This document shows, one piece after another, positions 26,895 to 35,677 of a DNA stretch of 64,000 bases (position 1 is its first letter; each line of letters begins with the position of its first letter). The stretch is from Nitrospira sp. Its GTDB lineage: Bacteria > Nitrospirota > Nitrospiria > Nitrospirales > Nitrospiraceae. Made by a program: the position numbers and the translations under genes. Location: the NCBI GenBank assembly GCA_018242665.1, contig JAFEBL010000007.1, positions 62,001 through 126,000 of the forward strand, written 5' to 3'. The notes under the pieces were generated by a model that was given only the letters and a program-made list of their open reading frames with translations, had not been told where the DNA came from and searched no databases.

Positions 26895-28529
26895 ATGGTC
26901 ACGCGACGATTTCTGCGAGTGCTGCTATCTGGGTGCTTGTGCATGGGGCTGACGACGTCACTGGGAGAAGGTCGCGCGAGGGCCGAACCTGCCCTGTTCG
27001 ACAATCTCGGCACGCTCCATCACGCGATCACCACGACCTCCGAGCGCGCACAGCAATATTTCGACCAGGGGCTTCGACTGGTCTATGCCTTCAACCATGA
27101 GGAAGCCATCGTCGCGTTCACCGAAGCCTCCCGTCTCGATCCCGATGCGCCCATGCCCTATTGGGGTGTGGCATTGAGTCTGGGGCCGAACATCAATGCC
27201 GCGATGGACGCGAAAGACGAATCCCGGGCGGTAGACGCTGTTCAGAAAGCCACAGCGCGCCTGGCGAAGGCGAGTCTCCGTGAGCGGACCTATATCGAAG
27301 CCTTAGCCACACGGTACTCCACCAAAAAATCTCCATCGAGGAAAGCCAAGGATGAAGCCTATGCCAAGGCCATGCGCCGCCTTGCGGCAGAGCCTGCCGA
27401 CGATGTCGATGCCGTGGTGCTGTTCGCGGAATCCCTGATGGTCCTTCGCCCTTGGGACTATTGGCGGGCCGATGGCCGAGCTCAGCCGGGGACCGACGAG
27501 ATACTCTCGACGTTGGAAGCGGCGCTCGCGCGCGACGTGAATCATCCGGGTGCGTGCCACTATTATATTCACGCCGTCGAAGCGTCGCCCGATCCCCAGC
27601 GCGGACTGACCTGCGCCCAACGTTTGCCGTCGCTGATGCCCGGTGCCGGACATCTCGTGCATATGCCGGCGCACATTTTCATGCGGGTAGGGCGCTACCG
27701 GGATGCGTCGGAACGGAACGCGAACGCCGCGACGGTTGATCGCGAGTATTTACGGCATCACCCCCTTGAGGGCAACTACGCAACGGGATACTATGCTCAC
27801 AACCTGCATTTCCTGAACGCCTCGCTGGTGATGGAAGGGCGAAGCGCGGAAGCCTCGCAGGTCGCGCGCGATCTGTTGGGGAAGATCTCGGTCGACGAGA
27901 TCGTGAAAGAGCCCTCGCTGGAATGGTATGCCCCCACGCTGCTTCTCACCATGGCGCGTTTCGGCCAGTGGGGGGAGTTGATCAGGCAACCGCCGCCGCC
28001 CAAGGAGTTGCGGTTCACCACGGGTATGTGGCACTACGTGCGTGGGTTGGCCTTCGCCGCAACCACCCGGTTCGGCAGCGCCGAGGGGGAGCTGGCGAAC
28101 CTCAGGAAGTCGCTCAAGGCCTTCAGTAGAGCGAAGTCGACGGAGGGCAAACTGAGTCGCACGCTGCTCAAGGTGGCGGAGCGGGTGCTGGCCGGAGAGC
28201 TGGCCGCACGCCGCGGAGAATACGAGTCGGGCATTCAGGCCTTGCGTGAGGCGCTGCAGGTGGAGCGGTCACTGCCATACAGCGAACCGCCGTTTTGGTT
28301 TCAACCGGTGCGTCATAACCTGGGAGCGGTGTTATTGCTGGCAGGGCGTCCCGGTGATGCGGAAGCGGTGTACCGTGAGGATTTGCAGGTGAATCCCGAG
28401 AATGGCTGGGCGCTACACGGACTCGTACAAAGCCTCAGGTCGCAGCACAAAGATGCGGCCTCGGAAGAAAACCGGCTGCATGCCGCCTGGGCGCAGGCCG
28501 ATATGGCGCTCACGGCTTCACGTTTTTGA
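26895..28529 (+). CDS. Secreted tetratricopeptide-repeat protein
   Basis: A 544-residue protein starting at ATG 26895 (AGGAG at 26882-26886, eight bases before). A twin-Arg-containing but ordinary Sec-type leader (RRFLRVLLSGCLCMGLTTSLG) precedes the mature part, which would start after ARA near residue 31. TPR units follow: AQQYFDQGLRLVYAFNHEEAIVAFTEASRLDPDAPMPYWGVAL near residue 60, others near 300-330 and 420-520 (GDAEAVYREDLQVNPENGWALHGLVQSL). A conserved HAVEASP...HLVHMPAHIFMRVGRY block in the middle is typical of a bacterial family of unknown role. It is periplasmic by prediction. Confidence 0.8.
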   Translation: MVTRRFLRVLLSGCLCMGLTTSLGEGRARAEPALFDNLGTLHHAITTTSERAQQYFDQGLRLVYAFNHEEAIVAFTEASRLDPDAPMPYWGVALSLGPNINAAMDAKDESRAVDAVQKATARLAKASLRERTYIEALATRYSTKKSPSRKAKDEAYAKAMRRLAAEPADDVDAVVLFAESLMVLRPWDYWRADGRAQPGTDEILSTLEAALARDVNHPGACHYYIHAVEASPDPQRGLTCAQRLPSLMPGAGHLVHMPAHIFMRVGRYRDASERNANAATVDREYLRHHPLEGNYATGYYAHNLHFLNASLVMEGRSAEASQVARDLLGKISVDEIVKEPSLEWYAPTLLLTMARFGQWGELIRQPPPPKELRFTTGMWHYVRGLAFAATTRFGSAEGELANLRKSLKAFSRAKSTEGKLSRTLLKVAERVLAGELAARRGEYESGIQALREALQVERSLPYSEPPFWFQPVRHNLGAVLLLAGRPGDAEAVYREDLQVNPENGWALHGLVQSLRSQHKDAASEENRLHAAWAQADMALTASRF

Positions 28530-28585
28530 GGAGTCGTTGGGTCGCAGTCACAGGCGATCATTCATCGAGCCATGAAAGGGACATT

Positions 28586-29398
28586 GTGAACACGGAGTAC
28601 GTCTTTCAGGCGGGCGAGGAGCCGCGAGAATTTGTGCGGCTGCACATGCTGGAACGCATATTCGATGCGGGCACCCAGCGGCGCCTCTTGGCGACAGGGC
28701 TGACGAGCGGGTGGCATTGCCTGGAGGTGGGGGCAGGAGCCGGCTCCATCGTCCGGTGGTTGGAGCAGCGCGTGGGGCCGTCTGGCAAAGTGGTCGCGGT
28801 GGATACCAATCCACGTTTTCTGCGAGGCAGCGGCAGCTCGACCATTGAAATTCTTCAGGGTGACATTTCTGATGTCGATCTGCCACCCGCGGCGTTCGAT
28901 CTGGTGCATGCGCGCTACGTGATGATCCATATCGCGGAGTATCAGCGCGCCTTCGAACGGATGCTGCGATGTGTGAAGCCCGGAGGATGGGTGGTGCTCG
29001 AGGAGCCGGATTTTCAAGCGGCCCGTCCCGTGGCCGGCTCGGAGGCAGGCCGGGCCTCATTCTGCCGCGTGTCCGAAGCCATCGAACGGATGTTCTCCTC
29101 GCTCGGCATGGACCATGCGTTGGGAGTGAAGTTGCCCGGGCTGTTTCAACAGCATGATGTGGCCGAGTTGACGGTGGAGCATGAAGGCCACTTATCGGCC
29201 GGCGGGGGGATGGTGGCGCAGTTGATGAAGTTGTCTACCGAGCAATTGCGGGACAAGTACGTCGCGACCGGCCTGGCTACGGAGGACGATATCGAGGAGT
29301 ATGGCCGGTTTGCCGACGATCCCGACTCCTGGGCCGTGTATTATGCGACGGTGGCGGTCACAGGTTGGTGGCAGCCTCAGTGTGGAGGACGGTTGTAA
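28586..29398 (+). CDS. SAM-dependent methyltransferase
   Basis: A 270-residue class I methyltransferase with a GTG start at 28586 preceded by AAAGGG; the longer frame from 28526 overlaps the TPR gene and has no ribosome site. Motif I is LEVGAGAGSIVRWL, then VVAVDTNPRFL, the acidic IEILQGDISD segment, FDLVHARYVMIH as post-I, and LRCVKPGGWVVLEEPDF. This set is close to UbiE/erythromycin-type small-molecule methyltransferases. The substrate is unknown. The next gene follows after three bases, so the two probably share a transcript. Confidence 0.83.
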   Translation: MNTEYVFQAGEEPREFVRLHMLERIFDAGTQRRLLATGLTSGWHCLEVGAGAGSIVRWLEQRVGPSGKVVAVDTNPRFLRGSGSSTIEILQGDISDVDLPPAAFDLVHARYVMIHIAEYQRAFERMLRCVKPGGWVVLEEPDFQAARPVAGSEAGRASFCRVSEAIERMFSSLGMDHALGVKLPGLFQQHDVAELTVEHEGHLSAGGGMVAQLMKLSTEQLRDKYVATGLATEDDIEEYGRFADDPDSWAVYYATVAVTGWWQPQCGGRL

Positions 29399-29401
29399 GG
29401 G

Positions 29402-29938
29402 ATGGGTATGCGCTATATCGTGGGCGTGATGGGGCCAGCCAAGGCCAGGAAAAAAGATGTCGACAATGCCCGGGTGCTGGGCGAATTGATCGCCCGGCGG
29501 GAATGGGTGGTGCTGACCGGCGGACGTGATGTGGGGGTCATGGACGCGGCCTGCCAGGGCGCCAAAAAGGTTCCCGGCAGTTTGACGATCGGTGTGTTGC
29601 CGTCAGCGCGCGAACGCGTGTCGAAGTATGTCGATCTGGCCATCATTACCGAGATGGGCAACGCGCGCAACAACGTCAACGTCATGTCCAGCAATGTGGT
29701 GGTGGTGTGCGGATTGATGGGCGCGGGGACCGTCTCCGAAGTCGCCTTGGCATTGAAGGCGGGGAAGCCGGTGATCCTGGTCGGGGCCACCCCGACTGAG
29801 GAGAAATTCTTCAAGAAGCTGGGCGGTCGCCTGATCGCCTCGGTGGAAAGCCCGGAAGAAGCCATTACCCTGATGATGAAGCAGTTCGAGCAACAGCAGC
29901 CGGATTTGGTGCAAGGCGCGCGCTCCTGGGGCGTCTGA
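29402..29938 (+). CDS. LOG-like/TIGR00725 family nucleotide-binding protein
   Basis: A 178-residue Rossmann-type protein of the TIGR00725 group related to LOG cytokinin-activating and lysine-decarboxylase-like proteins. VGVMGPAKA marks the first strand, VLTGGRDVGVMDAACQGAKK the glycine-rich loop, and the GAGTVSEVALALKAGKPVIL block stands for the PGGxGTxxE motif of LOG; here it reads GAGTVSEV, so the Glu is kept. It may bind a nucleotide or a molybdenum cofactor-like ligand; the activity is not established. It is translated right after the methyltransferase. Repeat copy 3 begins on the last base of its stop codon. Confidence 0.82.
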   Translation: MGMRYIVGVMGPAKARKKDVDNARVLGELIARREWVVLTGGRDVGVMDAACQGAKKVPGSLTIGVLPSARERVSKYVDLAIITEMGNARNNVNVMSSNVVVVCGLMGAGTVSEVALALKAGKPVILVGATPTEEKFFKKLGGRLIASVESPEEAITLMMKQFEQQQPDLVQGARSWGV

Positions 29939-30063
29939 CAAGCTGTTGAAAAAGCTCGCCAGCGGCGTTCTCGCATCGCTCTCAGACTCAACGTACCGCA
30001 AGGGTACGCCTCGCCTGTTCGCATTGCTGCGGCCTTGCTGGACGAACTTTTTGAACAGCTTGT
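29938..30063. repeat. Long palindromic repeat, copy 3
   Basis: A 126-bp element starting at the stop codon of the LOG-like gene. Ends: ACAAGCTGTTGAAAAAGCTC on the left, and the right end read on the other strand is ACAAGCTGTTCAAAAAGTTC. The shared interior is CGCCAGCGGCGTTCTCGC, the central CGTACCGCAAGGGTACG hairpin and GCTGCGGCCTTGCTGGACG. It lies between convergent genes, like copy 2. The outer arms differ in sequence from copies 1 and 2 while remaining self-complementary, which indicates selection for pairing. Confidence 0.9.
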
Positions 30064-30157
30064 GAGCGGCTGCGATCCTCTTGCCAGACTCCGAGGATTT
30101 TTCTGACGAAGAGGGACGAACGACGCTTCACGAGCGACGAATGACGGCCCAGTCTAC

Positions 30158-30643
30158 TCAGGGAGCCGCGGGAGAACCGGCCAGGGCACCCTTGTCCAGG
30201 AGCACGCCGGAGTTGTCGAATGGGAGTCGGCCATCCTTGGTGTGCAACACCCCCGTCACATGATAGGTCAGTGCTTGATCGCCGGAAAACGACAGGAGCT
30301 GCCGCACGACCTGTAGTGTAGACGTGCTGGTTTCGACAGAGGTCACGGCATCGCTGAGACGCGGCACGATCAATTCCTTATTGCCCAATCCCCGCACCAG
30401 TCGATTTCCATTCACATCGAGACGAAAGTCGATCCCGGTCACGGCCAGTTCGAAATCATTGGGATTTCGAATGCGAAGGTCGACCTGCAAACGCTGCTCG
30501 AAGGCGTTGGCCTCCAACGGCGTGACATTCGTCACCAAGACCTCCGGGGGCTCGCCCTTCATCAGCCAGGTCGCGCACCCGGGAAGCAGGAACATCGCCA
30601 AGAGGCCGCTCAGTGCAAGTCGTCTGATCATGCCGCGCATCAT
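30158..30643 (-). CDS. LEA type 2 (WHy domain) lipoprotein
   Basis: A lipoprotein of about 160 residues; starts at 30643, 30640 and 30631 are possible and none has a strong ribosome site. The leader ends with FLLPGC, giving a lipidated Cys. The mature part is one WHy/LEA-2 domain: VTNVTPLEANAFEQRLQVDL then LRIRNPNDFELAVTGIDFRLDVNG, with the NPN turn typical of the family. Such proteins have an Ig-like fold, are found in desiccation or stress responses, and their biochemical role is unsettled. It faces repeat copy 3 and is divergent from msrA (141 bases between starts). Confidence 0.82.
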   Translation of the reverse strand: MMRGMIRRLALSGLLAMFLLPGCATWLMKGEPPEVLVTNVTPLEANAFEQRLQVDLRIRNPNDFELAVTGIDFRLDVNGNRLVRGLGNKELIVPRLSDAVTSVETSTSTLQVVRQLLSFSGDQALTYHVTGVLHTKDGRLPFDNSGVLLDKGALAGSPAAP

Positions 30644-30783
30644 ACACAAACATCCAAATGTTTGCGACCTGCGTAGAGAAGAGTAACGGCCATGACGATC
30701 GGACCTGCATCGCGAAGGCTCCGGTGCTTTGGTAAGATAACCGAGCGGAAGTCGATCCCGATTCTCAGAGGAGGATATCATCC

Positions 30784-31404
30784 ATGAATCTCGTCGCATG
30801 CAAGAGAATCTGTGCCCGACTCATCCTGTCCTTGGTGTTGGCCGGGACTGTGGTCTCCAGCGGGTACGCAGCCGACCAGTCCGGGGTGAAAGCGTATTTT
30901 GCTGGTGGCTGCTTCTGGTGCATGGAGGAAGTGTTTGAGAAGGTTCCGGGCGTCATCTCGGCGACGAGCGGATATATGGGCGGGCGGGTGGAGAACCCGA
31001 CGTATGAGCAAGTGTCTGGGGGAGGGACCGGCCATGCCGAGTCGGTGGAAGTGGTGTATGACCCGGCAAAGGTTACGTACCAGGCCTTGCTGGAGGCCTT
31101 TTGGCACAACGTGGACCCGGTGACCGCCAATGCGCAGTTCTGCGACCACGGCAGCCAATACCGCGCCGTGATTTTCTACCAAGGCGAGGAACAACAGCGT
31201 GCGGCCGAGGAATCGAAGCGTGCGATCGCACAATCGCCGCGGCTGTCTCAGCCAGTCGTGACAGAACTCACGCCGGCATCGCAGTTTTATCCGGCGGAAG
31301 AGTATCACCAGGATTTCTACAAGAAAAATCCTGTCCGGTACAAATTTTACAAGTTCACCTGCGGGCGCGCGCAACGGTTGGAAGAAGTCTGGGGGGCTCC
31401 ATGA
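30784..31404 (+). CDS. msrA: Peptide-methionine (S)-S-oxide reductase MsrA, exported
   Basis: A 206-residue MsrA that reduces the S-epimer of methionine sulfoxide. The start ATG 30784 follows AGAGGAGGAT. Unlike cytoplasmic MsrA it has a Sec leader (LILSLVLAGTVVSSGYAA, cleavage near residue 30). The catalytic motif GCFWC puts the nucleophile at Cys43; a C-terminal Cys (FTCGRAQR) could resolve the disulfide. GTGHAESVEVVYDP and the AQFCDHGSQYR block, with QFYPAEEYHQDFY, complete the family pattern. It would repair envelope proteins, and would need an electron donor in the periplasm that I do not see here. It overlaps the next gene by four bases. Confidence 0.93.
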   Translation: MNLVACKRICARLILSLVLAGTVVSSGYAADQSGVKAYFAGGCFWCMEEVFEKVPGVISATSGYMGGRVENPTYEQVSGGGTGHAESVEVVYDPAKVTYQALLEAFWHNVDPVTANAQFCDHGSQYRAVIFYQGEEQQRAAEESKRAIAQSPRLSQPVVTELTPASQFYPAEEYHQDFYKKNPVRYKFYKFTCGRAQRLEEVWGAP

Positions 31405-31823
31405 TGGAGAACATCCCGTCGCGAGAAACGCTCAGGCGGTTGTTGGTGGATTGCCGCCGCATCGCCGTGGTGGGGTTGTCGTCGAATCCGGCCAGGCCGT
31501 CTTATCGAGTCGCTGCCTATATGCAGCAGCAGGGAAAAGAGGTCATCCCCGTCAATCCCCGTGAAGCGGACGTGTTGGGGCAACCGGCCTATCCTTCATT
31601 GTCGGCAGTGCCAGGCACCGTGGATCTGGTGACGATCTTTCGGCGATCAGAAGAGGCTGGAGCGATCGTAGACGAAGCCATTCATCTCAACGCCAAGGCC
31701 GTCTGGCTTCAAGAAGGCGTCATTGATCACGCGGCGGCCCTGCGCGCCAGCGAGGCTGGATTAGAGGTCGTGATGGACCGTTGCTGGCTCAAAGAGCATG
31801 GTCGGTTTCCCTCATTTTCTTGA
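31401..31823 (+). CDS. CoA-binding protein (YccU-like)
   Basis: A 140-residue CoA_binding (COG1832) protein. ATG 31401 overlaps the msrA stop; ATG 31404 is the next codon. RRIAVVGLSSNPARPSYRVAAYM is the characteristic glycine loop, followed by GKEVIPVNPRE, VDLVTIFRRSEEAGAIVDEAI and AVWLQEGV, and the conserved VVMDRCWLKEH end with a single Cys. The family binds CoA in a Rossmann fold and has no proven reaction; protein CoAlation or redox sensing is discussed. It is cytoplasmic, whereas MsrA is exported, so coupling reflects shared control rather than a complex. Confidence 0.88.
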   Translation: MMENIPSRETLRRLLVDCRRIAVVGLSSNPARPSYRVAAYMQQQGKEVIPVNPREADVLGQPAYPSLSAVPGTVDLVTIFRRSEEAGAIVDEAIHLNAKAVWLQEGVIDHAAALRASEAGLEVVMDRCWLKEHGRFPSFS

Positions 31824-31915
31824 GCATTCCCCTTCTCCGTGAAATAGTGACCTCACGGTGTGAGCGATCCACCTCGCACTGACGTCCCATCCCCTACATT
31901 CTTGGAGGGTCCACT

Positions 31916-32302
31916 ATGATGCCTGTCTTGACGGGTTACGGACGCGTGACCTGTGCCCTGCTGTTGCTGTGGTTCACCGCAGGCTGTGCGCAGTCGGCCC
32001 TGCACCATCATTCCCCGCAGGAAGATCTCGGAATGGGTATTGTCTCTGGAACGCTGGGGGCGCAAGCCCGGTCTGCCCAGCCGGCCGTTGAACCAATCAC
32101 CAGTTCGGTGGTCGGCCAGGTGCAAGCGCTGGAAGGGGGTGCCTACCTGGTGCGCGACATCCGGGGGCAGGAACACCGCATTCCCCATGATGAAAACACC
32201 AAAATTGATCGCCCGGCCCATGTCGGCGATCGGATTCAATCTTGGTTTGACCGGCACGGACGGGCGGTGCTGATCCGAAGTGTGGAGGAGGAGAATCGGT
32301 AG
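31916..32302 (+). CDS. Small lipoprotein
   Basis: A 128-residue lipoprotein with TGGAGGG six bases before ATG 31916. The leader ends LLWFTAGC, giving a lipidated Cys near residue 24. The mature region has a short disordered part and then a small beta-rich domain (VVGQVQALEGGAYLVRDIRGQEHRIPHDENTKI...GDRIQSWFDRHGRAVLIRS), a pattern seen in secreted proteins of unknown function that resemble OB-fold stress proteins such as YgiW/BOF. The function is unknown. The lytic transglycosylase gene follows 33 bases later. Confidence 0.7.
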   Translation: MMPVLTGYGRVTCALLLLWFTAGCAQSALHHHSPQEDLGMGIVSGTLGAQARSAQPAVEPITSSVVGQVQALEGGAYLVRDIRGQEHRIPHDENTKIDRPAHVGDRIQSWFDRHGRAVLIRSVEEENR

Positions 32303-32335
32303 GAGCCGTCCGGCCTCACCGGTCGAATCCCCATC

Positions 32336-32953
32336 ATGCAACAGCCTGACTGGAATGCGCGTTGGAGTCGAGCCGCGCGCGCGCTCGTGCCCCTGGCCGT
32401 GGCCGCCATTCTGATCGCGGCGATGCCTCCGGCCAGCCGACTCGCCGTCGATCCCGCGATGAAGGATTACAGCCGGCACCCGGCCTCCGTACCGATCGCC
32501 TCCCTCATTGCTACCTACGCCGACCAATATGCGCTCGATCCGGCGCTGCTGCAGGCCATCATCAAAGTCGAATCGAATTTTAACTCCGACGCCGTCTCCT
32601 CAAAAGGGGCGATTGGGTTGATGCAGCTCATGCCACTAACCGCCGCGGCGTTCCATGTGTTGGATCCGTTTGATCCCAACGATAATATTCGTGCCGGTGC
32701 CGCGCTGCTCCGGGGCCTGCTCGATCGGTTTGGAGGTGATCTGTCGCTGGCACTGGCGGCCTACCATGTTGGAGAAGCCCGTGTGCGGCAGGCCGTCGGT
32801 GTCCCGGCCCTGCCTGCCACACAGATCTATGTCGACCGGGTGCTGGGGTACTACGATCGGTTCCGGACAAGTACGAGGCAGCCGCTCCCCCGCTCCCTCC
32901 TCCGTCGCCGCTCGGCCACAGCCGTGGCGAATCATTCTCATTCGGCTGAATGA
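32336..32953 (+). CDS. Membrane-anchored lytic transglycosylase (SLT domain)
   Basis: A 205-residue protein with an N-terminal signal anchor (ALVPLAVAAILIAAMP) and an SLT/LysM-type transglycosylase core of about 110 residues. The catalytic Glu is in IIKVESNFNSDAVS (ES motif), with GAIGLMQLMP, AGAALLRGLLDRFGGDLSLALAAYHVGE and Y-rich VDRVLGYYDRF following in family order. It cleaves peptidoglycan glycan strands in the periplasm to make 1,6-anhydro ends, in remodelling or to open space for envelope machines. The tail is basic. No ribosome site is evident before ATG 32336, so translation may depend on the lipoprotein gene upstream. Confidence 0.9.
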   Translation: MQQPDWNARWSRAARALVPLAVAAILIAAMPPASRLAVDPAMKDYSRHPASVPIASLIATYADQYALDPALLQAIIKVESNFNSDAVSSKGAIGLMQLMPLTAAAFHVLDPFDPNDNIRAGAALLRGLLDRFGGDLSLALAAYHVGEARVRQAVGVPALPATQIYVDRVLGYYDRFRTSTRQPLPRSLLRRRSATAVANHSHSAE

Positions 32954-33019
32954 GTCGCGCCGAGTTGCATTTTCATCTGCAAACGGAGTAGGGAATTCCG
33001 CGGAACGAGGCAGATCTGG

Positions 33020-34189
33020 ATGTTGGGGGCGCGTATGAAGAAAAGTGATCGGACCGCTCGGTTGGCACAGTCGGATATTCGCGCGATGACCCTGGCCTGC
33101 GCGAAGGTCAACGGGATCAATATGTCTCAGGGGGTCTGTGATACGCCCGTGCCGCCGGTGGTCGTGCAGGCTGCGCAGCAGGCGATGGCTCACGGCCACA
33201 ATACCTATGCTCGGTTTGACGGTATTGCGGAGTTACGGGAGGCGATCGCCGCCAAATTGTCCGCCTACAATCACATCACCGCCGACCCTGACACCCAGAT
33301 CACGGTGAGTGCCGGCGCGACGGGATCATTCCAAGCCACCTGCATGGCGCTCCTCAATCCCGGCGACGAAGTGATCCTCTTCGAGCCGTTCTATGCCTAC
33401 CATGTGCAGGCGATCTTGGCCGTGGAGGCTGTGCCTCGCTACGTCACCATGCGACCGCCGACATGGTCGGTGGACCTTGCGGGTCTCGAACAGGCGATCA
33501 CGGCCAAAACCAAAGCGATCGTTGTGAACAGCCCGGGAAACCCGTCGGGTAAGGTTTTTACGCGCCGAGAGTTGGAGCAGATCGCCGACATCGTCCGTCG
33601 GCACGATGTCCTCGTGATTACGGACGAGATTTATGAGTATTTCGTGTTCGATGGACGGGAGCATGTCAGCATGGCTTCCTTGCCGGGCATGGCCGATCGA
33701 ACCATCACCATCGGCGGGTACTCCAAAACCTTCAGCATCACCGGGTGGCGTATCGGCTACAGCGTCGCGGAGCCCTCGTGGGCGAAGGCCATCGGTGCGA
33801 TGAGCGATGTGTTGTATGTCTGTGCGCCGACCCCGCTGCAGCACGGCGTGGCGGCCGGCATTCGCGCGCTTGCCCCCTCGTTTTATCGAGAGCTCGCAGC
33901 GGAGCATCAACAGAAGCGAGATCGATTCTGCGGTGCCCTGGCGAAAGCCGGGCTTCCACCTGCTGTGCCGCAGGGGGCCTACTACGTGTTGGCGGATGTC
34001 TCTCGCGTGCCGGGAACGACCAGCCGCGAACGTGCGCTCTATCTGCTGGACAAGACCGGGGTGGCAGGTGTGCCGGGCGAGGCGTTTTTTGAAGGGCCGG
34101 AAGGCAGTCGCTTTATGCGGTTCTGCATGGCGAAGACCGACAGCGATCTGGAGAACGCCAGCCGGGCGATCGAGCAATTCTCGAGATAA
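33020..34189 (+). CDS. PLP-dependent aminotransferase class I/II
   Basis: A 389-residue aspartate-aminotransferase-fold enzyme (384 if it starts at ATG 33035). Landmarks in order: NMSQGV near the N-terminus, NTYARFDGIAELREAI, SAGATGSFQATCMALLNPGDEVILFEPFYAYH, NSPGNPSGKVFTR, ITDEIYEYFVF, and the PLP-binding lysine in GGYSKTFSITGWRIGY; SRFMRFCMAK carries the substrate carboxylate Arg. This is the subgroup of methionine/kynurenine-type aminotransferases. The substrate cannot be fixed from sequence alone. It is convergent with the exopolysaccharide glycosyltransferase gene and separated from it by 23 bases. Confidence 0.9.
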   Translation: MLGARMKKSDRTARLAQSDIRAMTLACAKVNGINMSQGVCDTPVPPVVVQAAQQAMAHGHNTYARFDGIAELREAIAAKLSAYNHITADPDTQITVSAGATGSFQATCMALLNPGDEVILFEPFYAYHVQAILAVEAVPRYVTMRPPTWSVDLAGLEQAITAKTKAIVVNSPGNPSGKVFTRRELEQIADIVRRHDVLVITDEIYEYFVFDGREHVSMASLPGMADRTITIGGYSKTFSITGWRIGYSVAEPSWAKAIGAMSDVLYVCAPTPLQHGVAAGIRALAPSFYRELAAEHQQKRDRFCGALAKAGLPPAVPQGAYYVLADVSRVPGTTSRERALYLLDKTGVAGVPGEAFFEGPEGSRFMRFCMAKTDSDLENASRAIEQFSR

Positions 34190-34212
34190 GCAGAGGGCGA
34201 AGCGACGCAGGA

Positions 34213-35619
34213 CTATCGCGCCTGCCAGGAGGCGGTTCTGGTCATCGCCCCCCACGTGGCCTTTTTCCCGCGCACCCAACGATACAGACCGATCAATTTC
34301 CACACCGAGTTCAACTGGCGGAATCCGAAGTTTTCCACGACGGCGGCAAACAGCAGTTTGACGACATCGCGCTGAGCCGGGTAGACGTGGAACGACATTT
34401 CTTCCAGCAGCAAGGCGCTCACCGAGAGCAGTACGCCAAGACCCATGGCCGCAATCAGCAGGATCAGCCAGGCTTGCACGGAAACCAGTCCCAGGACAAA
34501 CCCCAGCATCAGGAAGCAGTACCCGAAGACTTCGATCGCCGGCCCGATCCACTCGAAGACGGCCATAAACGGAAATGCCACCCAGCCGATCGTCCCGCCT
34601 TTGGGATGGAACATGAGATCCAGATTTTTCATCAGGCTTTCACAGAGACCACGTTGCCAGCGGATGCGCTGATTCTTGAGCGTCCGTAAGTCTTCAGGGG
34701 CTTCGGTCCAGCAGACCGAATCGGGGACGAAGGTGATCCGGTAGGGTTTCCCGCTCAGCCGGAGATGCCGGTGCAGCCGGACGACGAGCTCCATGTCCTC
34801 GCCGATCGTGTCCGATCGATAGCCGCCCACGGTGACGACCACTTCTTTCCGAAAAATGCCGAATGCGCCGGAAATGATGAGCATGGCGTTCATCGGCGAC
34901 CAGCCCAGGCGGCCAAACAGGAATGCGCGGAGATATTCGACGATTTGAAACAGGGCCAGCATATTCGTTGGAAGTCCGATCTTCGTCAGAAATCCATCCT
35001 CGACGCGACAGCCATTGGCGATGCGAACGGTGCCACCGCTGGCGACCGTGCGGTGATCGTCCAGAAACGGCTGCACGGCTCGACGCAGGCTGTCTGGCTG
35101 GAGGATCGAGTCCGCATCGATGCAGCAGAACAGGGGATACAGCGACAGGTTGATCCCGGCGTTCAGGGAATCGGCTTTGCCCCCGTTTTCCTTGTCGATG
35201 ACGCGCAGGTTGGTATGCACAGACGAATGGTAAATGGCGCGGATCTCCGCAGTGGGCAGTTGCGTATTGCAGGCCTCCGGAAATGGAAAGAGTTCGAACT
35301 CTCTGCGAAGCACATCGATCGTGGCGTCCTTCGATCCGTCGTTGATCACGACGATTTCATATTCGGAATAACTGAGCTGGAGGAGCGACCGGATGGAACC
35401 GGCAATCGTCGCAGCCTCATTGTAGGCCGGGACTAGAATGCTGATCTGCGGTTCAAATCCCGTATAACTCTGCGGCAGGCTTTCCAGCACCCGCTCTTGC
35501 AGATATTGCCGTAGGTGCACGATGGCGATGACGTCCAGCATCAAGTATCCGGCGGTCAGGCCGAGAAAGTAGAGCAGGAACAGCCATTCGGACACCGAAA
35601 TGAGGGTCTCTATCCACAT
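34213..35619 (-). CDS. GT2 polysaccharide synthase (PgaC-like glycosyltransferase)
   Basis: A 468-residue processive family-2 glycosyltransferase. Two N-terminal hydrophobic segments (12-35) are followed by the catalytic domain: VPAYNE (63-68), Asp94 in INDGS, DAD (168-170), GED (273-275) and QRIRW (317-321), the D,D,D,QxxRW set of synthases like PgaC, BcsA and NodC. Three or four more membrane helices follow at 340-420. It would polymerise a UDP-sugar and extrude the chain across the inner membrane. It is divergent from the glycosidase-like gene with 58 bases between the two starts, so the promoter region is shared with the export genes. Confidence 0.9.
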   Translation of the reverse strand: MWIETLISVSEWLFLLYFLGLTAGYLMLDVIAIVHLRQYLQERVLESLPQSYTGFEPQISILVPAYNEAATIAGSIRSLLQLSYSEYEIVVINDGSKDATIDVLRREFELFPFPEACNTQLPTAEIRAIYHSSVHTNLRVIDKENGGKADSLNAGINLSLYPLFCCIDADSILQPDSLRRAVQPFLDDHRTVASGGTVRIANGCRVEDGFLTKIGLPTNMLALFQIVEYLRAFLFGRLGWSPMNAMLIISGAFGIFRKEVVVTVGGYRSDTIGEDMELVVRLHRHLRLSGKPYRITFVPDSVCWTEAPEDLRTLKNQRIRWQRGLCESLMKNLDLMFHPKGGTIGWVAFPFMAVFEWIGPAIEVFGYCFLMLGFVLGLVSVQAWLILLIAAMGLGVLLSVSALLLEEMSFHVYPAQRDVVKLLFAAVVENFGFRQLNSVWKLIGLYRWVRGKKATWGAMTRTASWQAR

Positions 35620-35677
35620 GAATCAGCGCCTTGTGAGATTGACTGATACGTGCCGAGCGCAAAGAGGACGATGGACA

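Noticed and set aside
33326-34552. 408-codon antisense frame over the aminotransferase
   Set aside because: The sense strand encodes an intact PLP enzyme; the antisense frame crosses into the next gene and shows no motifs.
35440-35465. tRNA T-loop-like sequence GGTTCAAATCCCG
   Set aside because: It lies inside the glycosyltransferase coding sequence and no acceptor, D or anticodon arms fit around it.
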